Shown: positions 24,959 to 33,771, numbered from the stretch's first letter. The stretch: 64,000 nucleotides of DNA from SIG714 sp045629725 (GCA_045629725.1 JAZQRT010000015.1:1-64000), one strand, 5' to 3'. Notes: generated from the letters alone by a model not told the origin. Numbers and translations: made by a program.

Positions 24959-25228
24959 ATGAAACTTAAAGAAACCTTTATCGTCAGACACATGGGTGAT
25001 AAATGCGTTGCAGTCCCCACAGGAAAGGTTAGCTTGACATTTAAGGGAATGATAACTCTCAGCCCTACCGCCGAGGTTCTTTTTAACCTTTTGAAAAAGG
25101 GTTGTGACGGGACCCTCGATCTTGCAAATGCTCTTTGTGCAGAATACGACGTAGATTTTGAAAAAGCTAAGTCAGACGCAGAAGCATTTGTTTCAAAGCT
25201 TGAAAGCGCGGGGCTCCTTGAGGACTGA
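24959..25228 (+). CDS. PqqD-family protein
   Basis: 89 aa. Winged-helix-like small protein with the PqqD pattern: an N-terminal strand with VAVPTG, then LSPTAEVLFNLLKKGCDGT and a C-terminal helix ending FVSKLESAGLLED. PqqD proteins bind leader peptides of ribosomally made peptides and present them to modifying enzymes, but homologues also occur in polysaccharide gene sets beside HprK-like kinases. No radical SAM partner or precursor peptide is visible nearby. The next ATG lies 1 nt after the stop. Confidence 0.85.
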   Translation: MKLKETFIVRHMGDKCVAVPTGKVSLTFKGMITLSPTAEVLFNLLKKGCDGTLDLANALCAEYDVDFEKAKSDAEAFVSKLESAGLLED

Positions 25229-25229
25229 C

Positions 25230-26201
25230 ATGAATAAAAAAAACATTTCTTTAATTATTTCGATAGTAATTACACTTGCCGTGGCCTTAAGCTGTGTTTT
25301 TATTTTAACAAGAAACAAGCCCAAAGACTTGACAAGTGAAAAAATAAACGAGCTTTACTCACAAAAAAGCAAAATTAATTACGAGATCGACAAATACCGA
25401 GTAAGACTTGAAGAACTCACCGTTACCAAAGCGGGGCTATTCATTTTATTTGAAAATCTTGAGGAAACACTTATAGAAAACGCTCTGCCCTTGCTCCAAG
25501 AAAACGAGGATTATAAAGCCATCGTTAAAGTATCTCCCGACGAATACCAAAACAGTATATTGCTGGACGAATTGGAAGAACAAGGGTGGGAATTTGCAAT
25601 AGGCTTTGATGGAAATTATTCCTTTCCCGAAAGCGATAAGGATGCTGCCGCAGCACTTGAGGATCACATTGGTCTTTACAGTGAAAACGGTAAAATCCCT
25701 TCCATCATCAGCTTTTCCTCGGGAAATGCAAGTTATCGCCGTGCATTTGACGAGGTTTTGGAAAAATATGATATTAAAGTAGTGATTGCTCCCAAAGTTT
25801 TTCTTGCGGGCGGCAACGAATTTCTTGATTATGATCACGAAACCGGTCTTTTGAAGATTCCCTGCGTTCCTTTTTCTGTTACAAATACAGTTGAAGCCAT
25901 AGTGAAAACTCACATAGCCTCTAATAAGCCTCTTGTTTTGTCAATCAAACATCTTGAAACCAACGTTTCCTCGAACTCCGATAAGCTTTCGGAGGAAAAA
26001 TTCACACTTATGCTTGAATATATCGAGAAATATGACAAGCTGCACGTCGGAAACAGTTTGTCTTACAGAGAATTTATTGTCTCGGAACACTCAAAAAACA
26101 TTGATGAGTACACAGATGTCCTGAAAAAAATCGAAGAATGCGAAAAAAAGATCGCATCAATCGATAAAGAAATAAACGAACTTATGGATCCAAAAAAATA
26201 A
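25230..26201 (+). CDS. Membrane-anchored polysaccharide-deacetylase-like protein
   Basis: 323 aa from the ATG at 25230, immediately after the PqqD-like stop; the longer overlapping frame is rejected. N-terminal membrane helix at 7-27, coiled-coil segments at about 38-62 and 290-318. The centre reads like a degenerate NodB-type barrel: AIVKVSPDEYQNS, ISFSSGNASYRRAFDEVLEKYDIKVVIAP, then VLSIKHLETNV. The canonical metal-binding D-D...H-x-x-x-H is not evident, so it may be a non-catalytic or altered relative. The assignment rests on pattern only. Confidence 0.5.
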   Translation: MNKKNISLIISIVITLAVALSCVFILTRNKPKDLTSEKINELYSQKSKINYEIDKYRVRLEELTVTKAGLFILFENLEETLIENALPLLQENEDYKAIVKVSPDEYQNSILLDELEEQGWEFAIGFDGNYSFPESDKDAAAALEDHIGLYSENGKIPSIISFSSGNASYRRAFDEVLEKYDIKVVIAPKVFLAGGNEFLDYDHETGLLKIPCVPFSVTNTVEAIVKTHIASNKPLVLSIKHLETNVSSNSDKLSEEKFTLMLEYIEKYDKLHVGNSLSYREFIVSEHSKNIDEYTDVLKKIEECEKKIASIDKEINELMDPKK

Positions 26202-26206
26202 ATATT

Positions 26207-26728
26207 ATGAAAATTATCAATTATATTACCCGAGAAAAACTGATCTGCTTTTTTCTTATCGTTGCTATTTTGGCAACAATAATATTTATTTTTTCTAACT
26301 CCTTAAAAAACAAAGCAGAGTCCTCTGTGGAAAGCTCCAATGTTGCAAGTACCGTAAAGCCGGTTATCGATCCTTCGAATAAGATCCCCTTCCAAACATT
26401 CGAGTATTTTGTTAGAAAATACGCCCACTTCCTTGAATTTATGCTTTTGGGAGCCGAGCTTTTCGCTCTCCTTTTTACACTTTCTAAAAGCAATCTAAAA
26501 AACATAAAGCTCACAGGATATTTATCCATACTTTTGATATCCACCCTTACAGCGCTTGGCGACGAAACACTGCAGATTGCCACAAACCGCGGCGCCGCTC
26601 TCACGGACGTATGGATAGATATTGCAGGATCATTTACAGGAACGGTTTTATGCTTCCTCTTCCTTATCTTCGTTTTATTCCTGACAAAACGAATTCAATC
26701 AAAAAAAGTCATGTCCGATGGGGATTGA
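26207..26728 (+). CDS. VanZ-family membrane protein
   Basis: 173 aa, four predicted membrane helices. The VanZ signatures KYAHFLEFMLLG and DETLQIATNRGAALTDVWIDIAG are intact. VanZ-like proteins confer low-level teicoplanin resistance when associated with van clusters, but most copies, like this one, sit beside surface-polysaccharide genes and have unknown roles. It begins 5 nt after the deacetylase-like gene, and its last codons contain the -35 of the next promoter. Confidence 0.9.
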   Translation: MKIINYITREKLICFFLIVAILATIIFIFSNSLKNKAESSVESSNVASTVKPVIDPSNKIPFQTFEYFVRKYAHFLEFMLLGAELFALLFTLSKSNLKNIKLTGYLSILLISTLTALGDETLQIATNRGAALTDVWIDIAGSFTGTVLCFLFLIFVLFLTKRIQSKKVMSDGD

Positions 26729-26753
26729 CAGGCGCAAGAAAAAAACATATAAT
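26725..26753 (+). promoter_or_regulatory. SigA promoter for the Wzz/BY-kinase/phosphatase set
   Basis: TTGACA (26725-26730) overlapping the vanZ stop, 17-bp spacer, TATAAT (26748-26753), 44 bp before the Wzz-like start. Both hexamers are consensus. Confidence 0.85.
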
Positions 26754-26796
26754 AAATACGTTAATGTAGTATTTAATTTTCAGAAAGGTTAAAGTT

Positions 26797-27498
26797 ATGG
26801 AAAATAATAACAACAGTTACGAAATAAATCTTGAAAAAATAACCGATGTTTTCAGACAATTTTATATTTGGATTCTGCTTGCAGTCATTCTTTTCGGTTC
26901 TCTTGCAGCAATATTTACGGAATTGTTTATTGCTGACACCTATTCCACCAGTGTTTCATTTTACGTTAAGGACAGCGAATCCTCATCTACAACCACAACT
27001 CAGCAGTACAGCGCTGCAGACACCCACGTTTATACTTCAATGGCAATCCTCTCAGCGGGAGAATGCCATGAAACATTGGGCATAAAGGGAAAAGCTGTTT
27101 CAATTACTTCTACAAAAAAAGAAAAAACCCCCATGTTCATCGTTAAGGTTTCAGGAACAGATAAGTATGTAGCTTACGAGGTTGCTGCCATCATAAAAGA
27201 CGAGCTGCCGGGATACGTTTTCTCAAAAACACAAACGGGAAGCCTCAGCGTTTATGACTTTACCGGCATTGATACAGTTCCCGACGGTCCCAATCTTATG
27301 AAAAACGTTGTTATTGCCGCATTTATTGGATTTGTACTTAGCTTTGCTTTCTTCTTCCTTCGTATAATCCTTGATACAGAAATACATTCGGAAGAAGATA
27401 TTCGTTCCAATTACCCCTACCCGATTCTTGGTGCTATTCCTTCAATTACAGAGGAATCCCAATCTGAAGGCGGCTATTATTCATATCCAAGAAAGTGA
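26797..27498 (+). CDS. Capsular/exopolysaccharide chain-length protein (Wzz/CpsC-like)
   Basis: 233 aa. Two membrane helices (about 24-46 and 169-190) flank an external domain rich in Ser/Thr, the usual CpsC/YveK architecture. The proline-containing segment before the second helix (VPDGPNLMKN) matches the Wzz pattern. It partners with the BY-kinase encoded next to regulate polymer length and export. SD AAAGG. Its stop overlaps the upstream part of the kinase frame. Confidence 0.88.
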   Translation: MENNNNSYEINLEKITDVFRQFYIWILLAVILFGSLAAIFTELFIADTYSTSVSFYVKDSESSSTTTTQQYSAADTHVYTSMAILSAGECHETLGIKGKAVSITSTKKEKTPMFIVKVSGTDKYVAYEVAAIIKDELPGYVFSKTQTGSLSVYDFTGIDTVPDGPNLMKNVVIAAFIGFVLSFAFFFLRIILDTEIHSEEDIRSNYPYPILGAIPSITEESQSEGGYYSYPRK

Positions 27499-27515
27499 TT
27501 ACGAAAGGAGAAGCC

Positions 27516-28304
27516 ATGATTAGAATATTCGATAAATTCAAGAAAAAGCCTAAGCGTCACGTTTCAACTCGAAACTACAAAAACAAACTTCTCTCAAAGG
27601 ACTCTCCCTTTGCAATGACAGAATCATTTAAAAAGCTGAGAACCAATCTCCTTTTCGCAGCGGCGGGCGCTGAATGTCCCGTTATTGCAATTACCTCTAC
27701 ATTTCAGGAAACCGGTAAATCCATTATTATAGCCAACCTCGCTATTTCCTTTGCTCAGCTTGAAAAAAAGGTTCTCGTCATTGACTGTGACCTTCGTAAA
27801 CCTGCTCAGCACAAAATTTTTGGAATTGAAAACAATTCCGGACTTTCAAATCTCCTTGCCGGAATGTCCAATCAAGAGATAAGCATCAAAAAATTAAAGG
27901 AATACGACAATCTTTCACTGATCACCTCGGGAAATATTCCTCCCAATCCCGCTGAGCTTCTTGCTTCCGAAAGCATGAAAAAGCTTTTAAATGTACTTCG
28001 TCAAAAATATGATATCATACTCATCGACCTGCCACCTATCAGCATCGTTACAGATGCCGCCGTTGTTGCCAACATCGTTGATGGATATCTTTTTGCGGTT
28101 CGTCTTGAACATGATGATACCAGCGCTGTTCAAGAAGCGATCAGAGCCCTTGAACAAACAGACGGAAAGATACTCGGCTTTGTTATCAATGACGTTAATC
28201 CCAAGGCAGGAGGACGTTATTACAAAAATTACAACAGCAAATATTACCGTAATAAATACAAATATAATGACATTTACGAACATAGCGAAAATGATGACGA
28301 TTAA
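27516..28304 (+). CDS. Bacterial tyrosine kinase (CpsD/CapB-like)
   Basis: 262 aa from the ATG at 27516, which has the SD AAGGAG; the longer GTG frame is rejected. Walker A at about 61-70 (STFQETGKSI), Walker A' VLVIDCDLRKP at 86-96, Walker B IILIDLPP. The C-terminus is a tyrosine cluster (RYYKNYNSKYYRNKY), the usual autophosphorylation tail. Activated by the Wzz-like protein and dephosphorylated by the PHP phosphatase encoded next. Confidence 0.92.
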   Translation: MIRIFDKFKKKPKRHVSTRNYKNKLLSKDSPFAMTESFKKLRTNLLFAAAGAECPVIAITSTFQETGKSIIIANLAISFAQLEKKVLVIDCDLRKPAQHKIFGIENNSGLSNLLAGMSNQEISIKKLKEYDNLSLITSGNIPPNPAELLASESMKKLLNVLRQKYDIILIDLPPISIVTDAAVVANIVDGYLFAVRLEHDDTSAVQEAIRALEQTDGKILGFVINDVNPKAGGRYYKNYNSKYYRNKYKYNDIYEHSENDDD

Positions 28305-28324
28305 AGCTATATCGGAGAGAAATC

Positions 28325-29020
28325 ATGCCAAATCTTATTGACTTTCACGCGCATATTCTTCCCGGAGCCGACCACGGCTCAAGATCCAGAGATACGTCGG
28401 TAAAGCAGCTTGAGCTTATAAAGAACACAGGAGCTGACACGGTTATCGCAACACCTCACTTCTATCCCTCAAACACAAAAGTTGAGGATTTTCTCAAAAG
28501 ACGAGAGTTCTGCTCGGAAAAACTTCTTGATTCCGAGGCTCCGAAAATGGGTGTGCGCGTCATTACAGGAGCAGAGGTTCTCGTTTGCGAGGGAATGGAA
28601 AGAATGACAAACCTTGAAAAGCTATGTATTCCCGGAACAAACACCATGCTTCTGGAATTGCCCGTTACAGAATGGACTGAGGGTCTTTTCGAAACTGTTG
28701 AACGTATCTCGGAGCGTCACACCGTCGTTCTTGCACACATTGACAGATACCCCCTTTCAGACGTTTTACAGTTCCTTGAATTTAAGAGCGTCTTCGCCCA
28801 AATGAATCCCGGAGAGCTCACAAAGCTTTTCCTTAACAAGAAGTATCTTGAGTTAATTGATAAGGGTTGGGTAGCAGCTCTCGGAAGCGACCTTCATTCT
28901 ACAAACGAAAAGCAGACCGCCACTTTCAAAAAAGCTGTGAAAAAGCTCGGAAATGAGCGCATCAAAAAAATAATGACTCGCAGCGCCGAGCTTATAAAGG
29001 ATGCTAAGTATCTGATATAA
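28325..29020 (+). CDS. PHP-type tyrosine-protein phosphatase (CpsB/CapC-like)
   Basis: 231 aa, SD GGAGAGAAATC. Metal-binding DFHAHILPGADHG at 6-18, ATPHFYP, an E in TGAEV, H in LAHIDRY and GSDLHS near the C-terminus are all conserved in CpsB/YwqE phosphatases, which remove phosphate from the BY-kinase tail. Completes a standard wzz-kinase-phosphatase set; glycosyltransferases are not in the window. Confidence 0.92.
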   Translation: MPNLIDFHAHILPGADHGSRSRDTSVKQLELIKNTGADTVIATPHFYPSNTKVEDFLKRREFCSEKLLDSEAPKMGVRVITGAEVLVCEGMERMTNLEKLCIPGTNTMLLELPVTEWTEGLFETVERISERHTVVLAHIDRYPLSDVLQFLEFKSVFAQMNPGELTKLFLNKKYLELIDKGWVAALGSDLHSTNEKQTATFKKAVKKLGNERIKKIMTRSAELIKDAKYLI

Positions 29021-29149
29021 AAAGTCCAATAGGTATCTGCTTTAGAGCAGATTTTAAGTATTATCAAAAAATGTAGAGAACGACATCCTCAAAAATGATA
29101 TAAACCGAACGATACGGAAAGTCGAGGACGCCTGTCCATACAAAAAAAT

Positions 29150-29190
29150 AAAAAGCACTTGCGGATATACTCCTCCCGCAAGTGCTTTTT
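29150..29190. terminator. Bidirectional intrinsic terminator
   Basis: 15-bp perfect stem AAAAAGCACTTGCGG (29150-29164) and CCGCAAGTGCTTTTT (29176-29190). Located between the converging phosphatase gene (+) and his operon (-). Confidence 0.88.
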
Positions 29191-29327
29191 ATTATACCGT
29201 CATCAAGCCGCTCCCCTACCACAAATAATGGATAGCGGCACTCACAAATATAAATTTCCTTTTTATAAAGTTTTTTGATCAAAACTTTTTTACAAAAAAG
29301 TTTTGTGGGATTCGGGGCAACACCCTG

Positions 29328-29357
29328 AAAAAAGGGAGATTTTTACAAAAAGCTCCC
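29328..29357 (-). terminator. Intrinsic terminator of the his operon
   Basis: Minus strand GGGAG-C-TTTTT / AAAAA-T-CTCCC stem (29334-29357) followed by TTTTTT (complement of 29328-29333), 11 nt past the hisIE stop. Confidence 0.8.
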
Positions 29358-29368
29358 CCTTAAAAATA

Positions 29369-30019
29369 TTACTTCGTCATTTTTTCCTGTTTCACTTTGT
29401 GGTCGATAACGTGGCGGCTTGCAAGCTCGTCATGAATGTCCTCAAGGGAAATTCCCATCTGCACCATCATTACCATTACGTGATATGCAAGGTCTGCAAT
29501 CTCGTAGATCGTTTCCTTTTTATCATCAGCCTTGGCAGCAATGATGACCTCGGTCGTTTCCTCTCCAACCTTTTTGAGTATCTTATCAATTCCTTTTTCA
29601 AAAAGATACGTAGTATACGAGCCTTCCTTTTTCTCGGTCTTTCTGCCCTTAAGAAGCTCCATAAGCCCTTCAAGAGAGAATGAGTGAAGCTCCTCGCTTT
29701 CCCAAATGGGATTTTCAAAGCATGAAAACGTGCCGAGGTGACACGCAGGACCCTGAGGCTCTACTTCAACCGTAAGAGCGTCCTTGTCGCAGTCCGCAGT
29801 GATGGAAACCACCTTCTGATAGTTTCCGCTTGTTTCACCCTTTAGCCACAATTCTTGGCGTGAGCGGCTCCAGAAGCAGGTAAGTCCCTTCTCCATTGTA
29901 ATTTCAAGGCTTTCGCGGTTCATATATGCAAGGGTCAATACCTTTTTTGATCTTGTATCTACTACAATGGCAGGAATAAGACCCTTTTCGTCAAATTTAA
30001 GTTCGTCTATGTTGATCAC
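29369..30019 (-). CDS. hisI: Bifunctional phosphoribosyl-AMP cyclohydrolase / phosphoribosyl-ATP pyrophosphatase
   Basis: 216 aa fusion (HisIE), steps 2 and 3 of histidine synthesis. The N-terminal cyclohydrolase (about 1-105) has the metal-binding ADCDKDALTV and CHLGTFSCF. The C-terminal pyrophosphatase (about 115-205) has KVGEETTEVIIAAK and YEIADLAYHVMVMM, typical of the MazG-like HisE helices. Last gene of the operon, 18 nt after hisF. Confidence 0.96.
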   Translation of the reverse strand: MINIDELKFDEKGLIPAIVVDTRSKKVLTLAYMNRESLEITMEKGLTCFWSRSRQELWLKGETSGNYQKVVSITADCDKDALTVEVEPQGPACHLGTFSCFENPIWESEELHSFSLEGLMELLKGRKTEKKEGSYTTYLFEKGIDKILKKVGEETTEVIIAAKADDKKETIYEIADLAYHVMVMMVQMGISLEDIHDELASRHVIDHKVKQEKMTK

Positions 30020-30037
30020 TGTAATCTCTCCTTTGCC

Positions 30038-30796
30038 TTAAAGTCTGACGTTTATACCGTCCGCTTTAAGCTTTTCTTTTAGTTCTTTAATATTTACCTC
30101 ACCGAAGTGGAATATTGATGCCGCAAGTCCTGCATCAACAAGCGGAAGCGCGCGGAACAGCTCTGTGAAATGCTCCATATTTCCCGCACCGCCCGATGCG
30201 ATAACAGGAACGGAAACTGCATTTGAAACCTTATCCAGCATCTCAAGATCAAATCCGTTCTTCACGCCGTCGGTATCGATGGAATTGAGCACCACCTCGC
30301 CCGCGCCCGAGCCAACACATCTTTTTATCCACTCGATTGCTTCCATACCCGTGTTTTCACGTCCGCCCTTGGAAAAAACGCGGAAAACTCCGTCAACTCT
30401 TTTGACGTCTGCGGAAATTACAACGCACTGGTCGCCGTAACGCTTAGCAGCCTCGGGAATAAGCTCGGGATTTCTTATTGCTCCCGAATTGACGCTGACC
30501 TTATCGGCACCGCACTTAAGCACTCTGTCAAAATCCTCAAGGGTATTGATACCGCCCCCAACCGTAAGGGGAATAAATACCTCTGATGCTGTTTTGGTAA
30601 GTATATCGGTAAAAAGACGCCTGCCCTCGCTTGAAGCGGTTATATCATAAAATACAAGCTCGTCAGCGCCGTTTGCACTATAATATTTTGCAAGCTCCAC
30701 AGGATTTGAAACGTCGCGAAGCCCTGCAAAATTGACACCCTTTACCACTCTGCCGTCCTTTACGTCAAGACAGGGGATTATTCTTTTAGTTACCAT
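30038..30796 (-). CDS. hisF: Imidazole glycerol phosphate synthase subunit HisF
   Basis: 252 aa TIM barrel. Cyclase subunit that uses ammonia from HisH to make imidazole glycerol phosphate and AICAR. Asp11 (CLDVKDGRVVKG) and the later catalytic Asp in ISADVKR are present, together with phosphate-binding VGGGI and ASGGAG loops. Its start overlaps the end of hisA by 11 nt. Confidence 0.97.
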   Translation of the reverse strand: MVTKRIIPCLDVKDGRVVKGVNFAGLRDVSNPVELAKYYSANGADELVFYDITASSEGRRLFTDILTKTASEVFIPLTVGGGINTLEDFDRVLKCGADKVSVNSGAIRNPELIPEAAKRYGDQCVVISADVKRVDGVFRVFSKGGRENTGMEAIEWIKRCVGSGAGEVVLNSIDTDGVKNGFDLEMLDKVSNAVSVPVIASGGAGNMEHFTELFRALPLVDAGLAASIFHFGEVNIKELKEKLKADGINVRL

Positions 30797-31505
30797 TTGC
30801 CACCTCGATCGCTTCTTTTATGGAAATTGCGCCTGTATAATACGCCTTACCGATGATAGCTCCGTAGATTCCAAGGTCTGTAAGACGCTTTACGTCATCA
30901 ATGGAAGAAACACCGCCCGATGCTATAAGATCTATCTTAAATCTTTCGGACAGCTCGCGGTAAAGCGCATGGTTTGTGCCCATCATTGCTCCGTCCTTTG
31001 AAATATCAGTACAGATTATAGTCTTTACGCCAATGGACTCCATATCGGCGCAGAAATCGTATATATCGGTGTTTGAGGTTTCCGTCCACCCCTTGACCGC
31101 TATCTTTCCGTCCTTTATATCAGCACCAACAGCGATCTTCTCTCCGTATTTTTCAAGAGCCGCAAGGAGAAATGTTCTGTCATTCAGCGCCGCAGTTCCG
31201 AGAATCACTCTTGAAACACCGGAGGAAAGATACGTATCAACTGTTTCCATAGAGCGGATACCGCCTCCAACCTCCGTAAAAAGCCCCGATACGGCTATTA
31301 TTTTCTTTATCACTTCAATATTCGGTGTTTTGCCGCTTTTTGCTCCCTCAAGGTCAACAAGATGGAGATATTTCGCACCCGATGCGGCAAAATCAAGAGC
31401 AATTTCTTCAGGCTTGTCGCTATAAACGGTGATCTTGTTATAGTCACCCTTATAAAGTCTGACTGCTTTGCCCTCATACAGATCTATTGCAGGAAATATA
31501 TTCAT
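30786..31505 (-). CDS. hisA: Phosphoribosylformimino-5-aminoimidazole carboxamide ribotide isomerase
   Basis: 239 aa TIM barrel, ProFAR isomerase (step 4). Catalytic Asp8 in FPAIDLYEGKAVRL and Asp in CTDISKDG; phosphate loops VGGGI and ASGGV. A paralogue of HisF as usual. Begins 1 nt after the hisH stop. Confidence 0.97.
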   Translation of the reverse strand: MNIFPAIDLYEGKAVRLYKGDYNKITVYSDKPEEIALDFAASGAKYLHLVDLEGAKSGKTPNIEVIKKIIAVSGLFTEVGGGIRSMETVDTYLSSGVSRVILGTAALNDRTFLLAALEKYGEKIAVGADIKDGKIAVKGWTETSNTDIYDFCADMESIGVKTIICTDISKDGAMMGTNHALYRELSERFKIDLIASGGVSSIDDVKRLTDLGIYGAIIGKAYYTGAISIKEAIEVANGN

Positions 31506-31506
31506 C

Positions 31507-32124
31507 CTATGCCTCCAATTCGCAAAAAGCCTTCAGTATTTTAAGTCCCACCTCACCGCTCTTTTCGGGATGGAACTGGCATCCGAATACGTTACCCTTG
31601 GCTACTGCCGCCGTAAGAGTTGCGCCGTATTCGGTAACGGCAATAGTATTTTCCGTGCACTGTGCCCCATGGAAGGAATGCACGAAGTATACGAAATCAC
31701 CGTCGTTTATATATTTGAAAATGGGACTTTTTTCGCCCGTGAGCTTGAGAGCATTCCAACCGATATGGGGAATTTTAAGCGCCTCGGGAATTGAATCCTT
31801 TATGGGAACGATCACGCCGGGGATAAGCCCCAGACCCTCGTGTTCGCCGTATTCATACCCCTTTTCAAGAAGGAGCTGCATTCCAAGACAAATTCCAAGA
31901 AGCGGCTTACCGCTCTGTGCCATTTCCTTTACAAACTCAGAAAGCCCCGAGTCACGCAGCTTTTTGGCGGCGTCGCCAAAGGCACCTACCCCCGGAAGGA
32001 TTATCTTATCTGCGCTTTTCAGCACCTCTTTATCGGACGTTACAACACTTTCCGCCCCAATAGCGTTAAGAGAGCATTTCAGCGAAAAAAGGTTGCCAAC
32101 ACCGTAATCAACTATTGCAACCAT
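31507..32124 (-). CDS. hisH: Imidazole glycerol phosphate synthase subunit HisH
   Basis: 205 aa glutamine amidotransferase class I. Nucleophile Cys in LLGICLGMQLL, and the His-x-Glu pair in CQFHPEKSG. Provides ammonia to HisF. The start is the ATG at 32124, sharing one base with the hisB stop (TGATG) and having the SD AAGGGAG within hisB; an apparent TTG three bases earlier is not needed. Confidence 0.96.
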   Translation of the reverse strand: MVAIVDYGVGNLFSLKCSLNAIGAESVVTSDKEVLKSADKIILPGVGAFGDAAKKLRDSGLSEFVKEMAQSGKPLLGICLGMQLLLEKGYEYGEHEGLGLIPGVIVPIKDSIPEALKIPHIGWNALKLTGEKSPIFKYINDGDFVYFVHSFHGAQCTENTIAVTEYGATLTAAVAKGNVFGCQFHPEKSGEVGLKILKAFCELEA

Positions 32125-32711
32125 CAAAGAGCTCCCTTCGTTGAGGGTATTTCGTCTGCAAAATCGGGATCAATTTTCACAGCCGCTCTGATAGCTCTTG
32201 CAACTGACTTAAATGCGCCTTCGATTATGTGATGAGAATTTTTTCCATCAAGCTGCTTTATGTGGAGAGTCACTCCAGCATTTCTGACAAAGCCAAGGAA
32301 AAACTCCTCTACAAGCTCCGTATCAAAATCTCCAACCTTTTCAGTAGGAATCTCAAGACCGTATCCAAGATAATCCCTTCCCGAAAAATCAACCGCGGAA
32401 AGTATGAGAGCCTCGTCCATGGGAAGGATCATGCTTCCGTATCTGACGATTCCCTTCTTATCTCCAAGACACTCGCGGAATGCCTTTCCAAGACAGATGC
32501 CGATATCCTCTGCAGAGTGGTGATAATCCACCTGTGTATCGCCGTCACACTTAACCGTCAGATCAAATCTACCGTGGGAGGCAAAAAGAGTGAGCATATG
32601 ATCGAGAAAACCAACCCCTGTCCCGATATCCGACTTGCCCTTACCGTCTATGTTAAGGCTTATATATATCTTTGTTTCGTTCGTGTTTCTTTCAAATTCA
32701 CAAGCTCTCAT
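32124..32711 (-). CDS. hisB: Imidazoleglycerol-phosphate dehydratase
   Basis: 195 aa, the single-domain form without the N-terminal phosphatase seen in enterobacteria. Manganese-binding motifs DYHHSAEDIGICLG and KNSHHIIEGAFKS are present, plus GVGFLDHML near the start. Because the phosphatase is missing, a separate histidinol-phosphatase is required; the PHP enzyme at 15337-16137 fits. Overlaps the end of hisC by 14 nt. Confidence 0.96.
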   Translation of the reverse strand: MRACEFERNTNETKIYISLNIDGKGKSDIGTGVGFLDHMLTLFASHGRFDLTVKCDGDTQVDYHHSAEDIGICLGKAFRECLGDKKGIVRYGSMILPMDEALILSAVDFSGRDYLGYGLEIPTEKVGDFDTELVEEFFLGFVRNAGVTLHIKQLDGKNSHHIIEGAFKSVARAIRAAVKIDPDFADEIPSTKGAL

Positions 32712-33771
32712 TGTTTTCCTCCAAAATCTCGGAAAGTGCTCCTATCAGCTTTTCCATCTGCTCGGCACTTCCAATTGTTATTCTGTTATAATCGGCAATA
32801 CGTTTGTCCTTGAAATGGCGGACAAGTATGCCTTTTTTTCTAAGCTCAAGGTATATTTTCTCTCCATCAAATTTCGGGTGCTTTGCAAATACGAAATTTG
32901 TCAGAGAATCCGTAAACTCAAACCCAAGTCTTGAAAGCTCCCTCTTTGTCCATTCACGATTTTCAATAATGGTTCGGCAATTTTTTCTTGTTACGTCCTC
33001 GTTTTTGAACATAGCCTCTCCGACTGCCGCCGTCATTCCGTCAATGTTATATGGATTTGTGGAATATTTTACGGTATTAAGATCAACGATAAGCTCCTGA
33101 CATCCGACTCCGAATCCGAGTCTTGCACCTGCCATTGACCTTGATTTTGAAAAGGTCTGTGTCACAAGAAGATTATCGTATTTGTCAACAAGGGACACCG
33201 CGCTTTCAGCACCGAAATCAACGTATGCCTCGTCGATCACCACAATATTATCGGGATTATGCTTCAATATATCCTCAATTTCGGAAAGCGAAAGAACAAG
33301 CCCTGTTGGAGCGTTGGGATTAGCGATAAATATTGTACCGCCTGCGTTATAATAATCCTCGGGCGCGATAGTGAAATCATCCCTCAAAGGAATGATCTTC
33401 TTCTCTATCCCATAAAGATCGGCAAAGACCTTATAAAATCCATAGGTTATATCTGCAAAAACTGCGGGAGTATCCCCGTCACAAAACGCCATGAATGCAA
33501 AATTGAGTATTTCGTCCGAGCCGTTGGTCATGAGTATTTTTTCACTTCCAACTCCCAGCACCTCGGATGCCGCTTTTACAAGAGCGGTACATTCGGGATC
33601 GGGATAAAGCATTAATTTTGAGAATGCCTCATCAAGCGCCTCACGGCACGCCGCAGGTGGCGAAAAGGGCGACTCGTTTGTATTGAGCTTTATATATTTC
33701 ATGTCCTTCGGTTGTTCACCAGGGATATAGGGTATGAGTTTTGATAATTTTTTACTTAAATAACGGCTCAT
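32698..33771 (-). CDS. hisC: Histidinol-phosphate aminotransferase
   Basis: 357 aa fold-type I PLP enzyme. N-terminal KLIPYIPGEQP and KLNTNESP motifs, PLP lysine in TQTFSKSRSMAGAR, and the C-terminal arginine motif YNRITIGS. Catalyses step 7. Its ATG overlaps the hisD stop by one base (TAATG). Confidence 0.95.
   Translation of the reverse strand: MSRYLSKKLSKLIPYIPGEQPKDMKYIKLNTNESPFSPPAACREALDEAFSKLMLYPDPECTALVKAASEVLGVGSEKILMTNGSDEILNFAFMAFCDGDTPAVFADITYGFYKVFADLYGIEKKIIPLRDDFTIAPEDYYNAGGTIFIANPNAPTGLVLSLSEIEDILKHNPDNIVVIDEAYVDFGAESAVSLVDKYDNLLVTQTFSKSRSMAGARLGFGVGCQELIVDLNTVKYSTNPYNIDGMTAAVGEAMFKNEDVTRKNCRTIIENREWTKRELSRLGFEFTDSLTNFVFAKHPKFDGEKIYLELRKKGILVRHFKDKRIADYNRITIGSAEQMEKLIGALSEILEENNESL

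Larger units (their letters stand above)
29021..29368. repeat. Gene-free spacer with hairpins and a dispersed repeat
   Basis: No coding sequence seen. It holds a copy of a dispersed 23-bp repeat (29115-29137, matching 63335-63357 inverted with one mismatch), a bidirectional terminator (29150-29190), an 11-bp palindrome AAAACTTTTTT/AAAAAAGTTTT (29281-29304), and the his-operon terminator (29328-29357). Confidence 0.7.

Noticed and set aside
24959..25228. PqqD-like gene as part of a pyrroloquinoline quinone or standard RiPP cluster
   Set aside because: No pqqA/pqqE, radical SAM or precursor peptide adjacent; the radical SAM gene at 55301 is about 30 kb away.
26207..26728. VanZ as evidence for a glycopeptide-resistance cluster
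   Set aside because: No vanH, vanA, vanX or vanR/S genes nearby; VanZ-like proteins are common next to polysaccharide genes.
29281..29304. 11-bp AT-rich palindrome as possible recombination or attachment site
   Set aside because: Composition-driven A/T palindrome beside terminators; no integrase or duplicated flanks seen.
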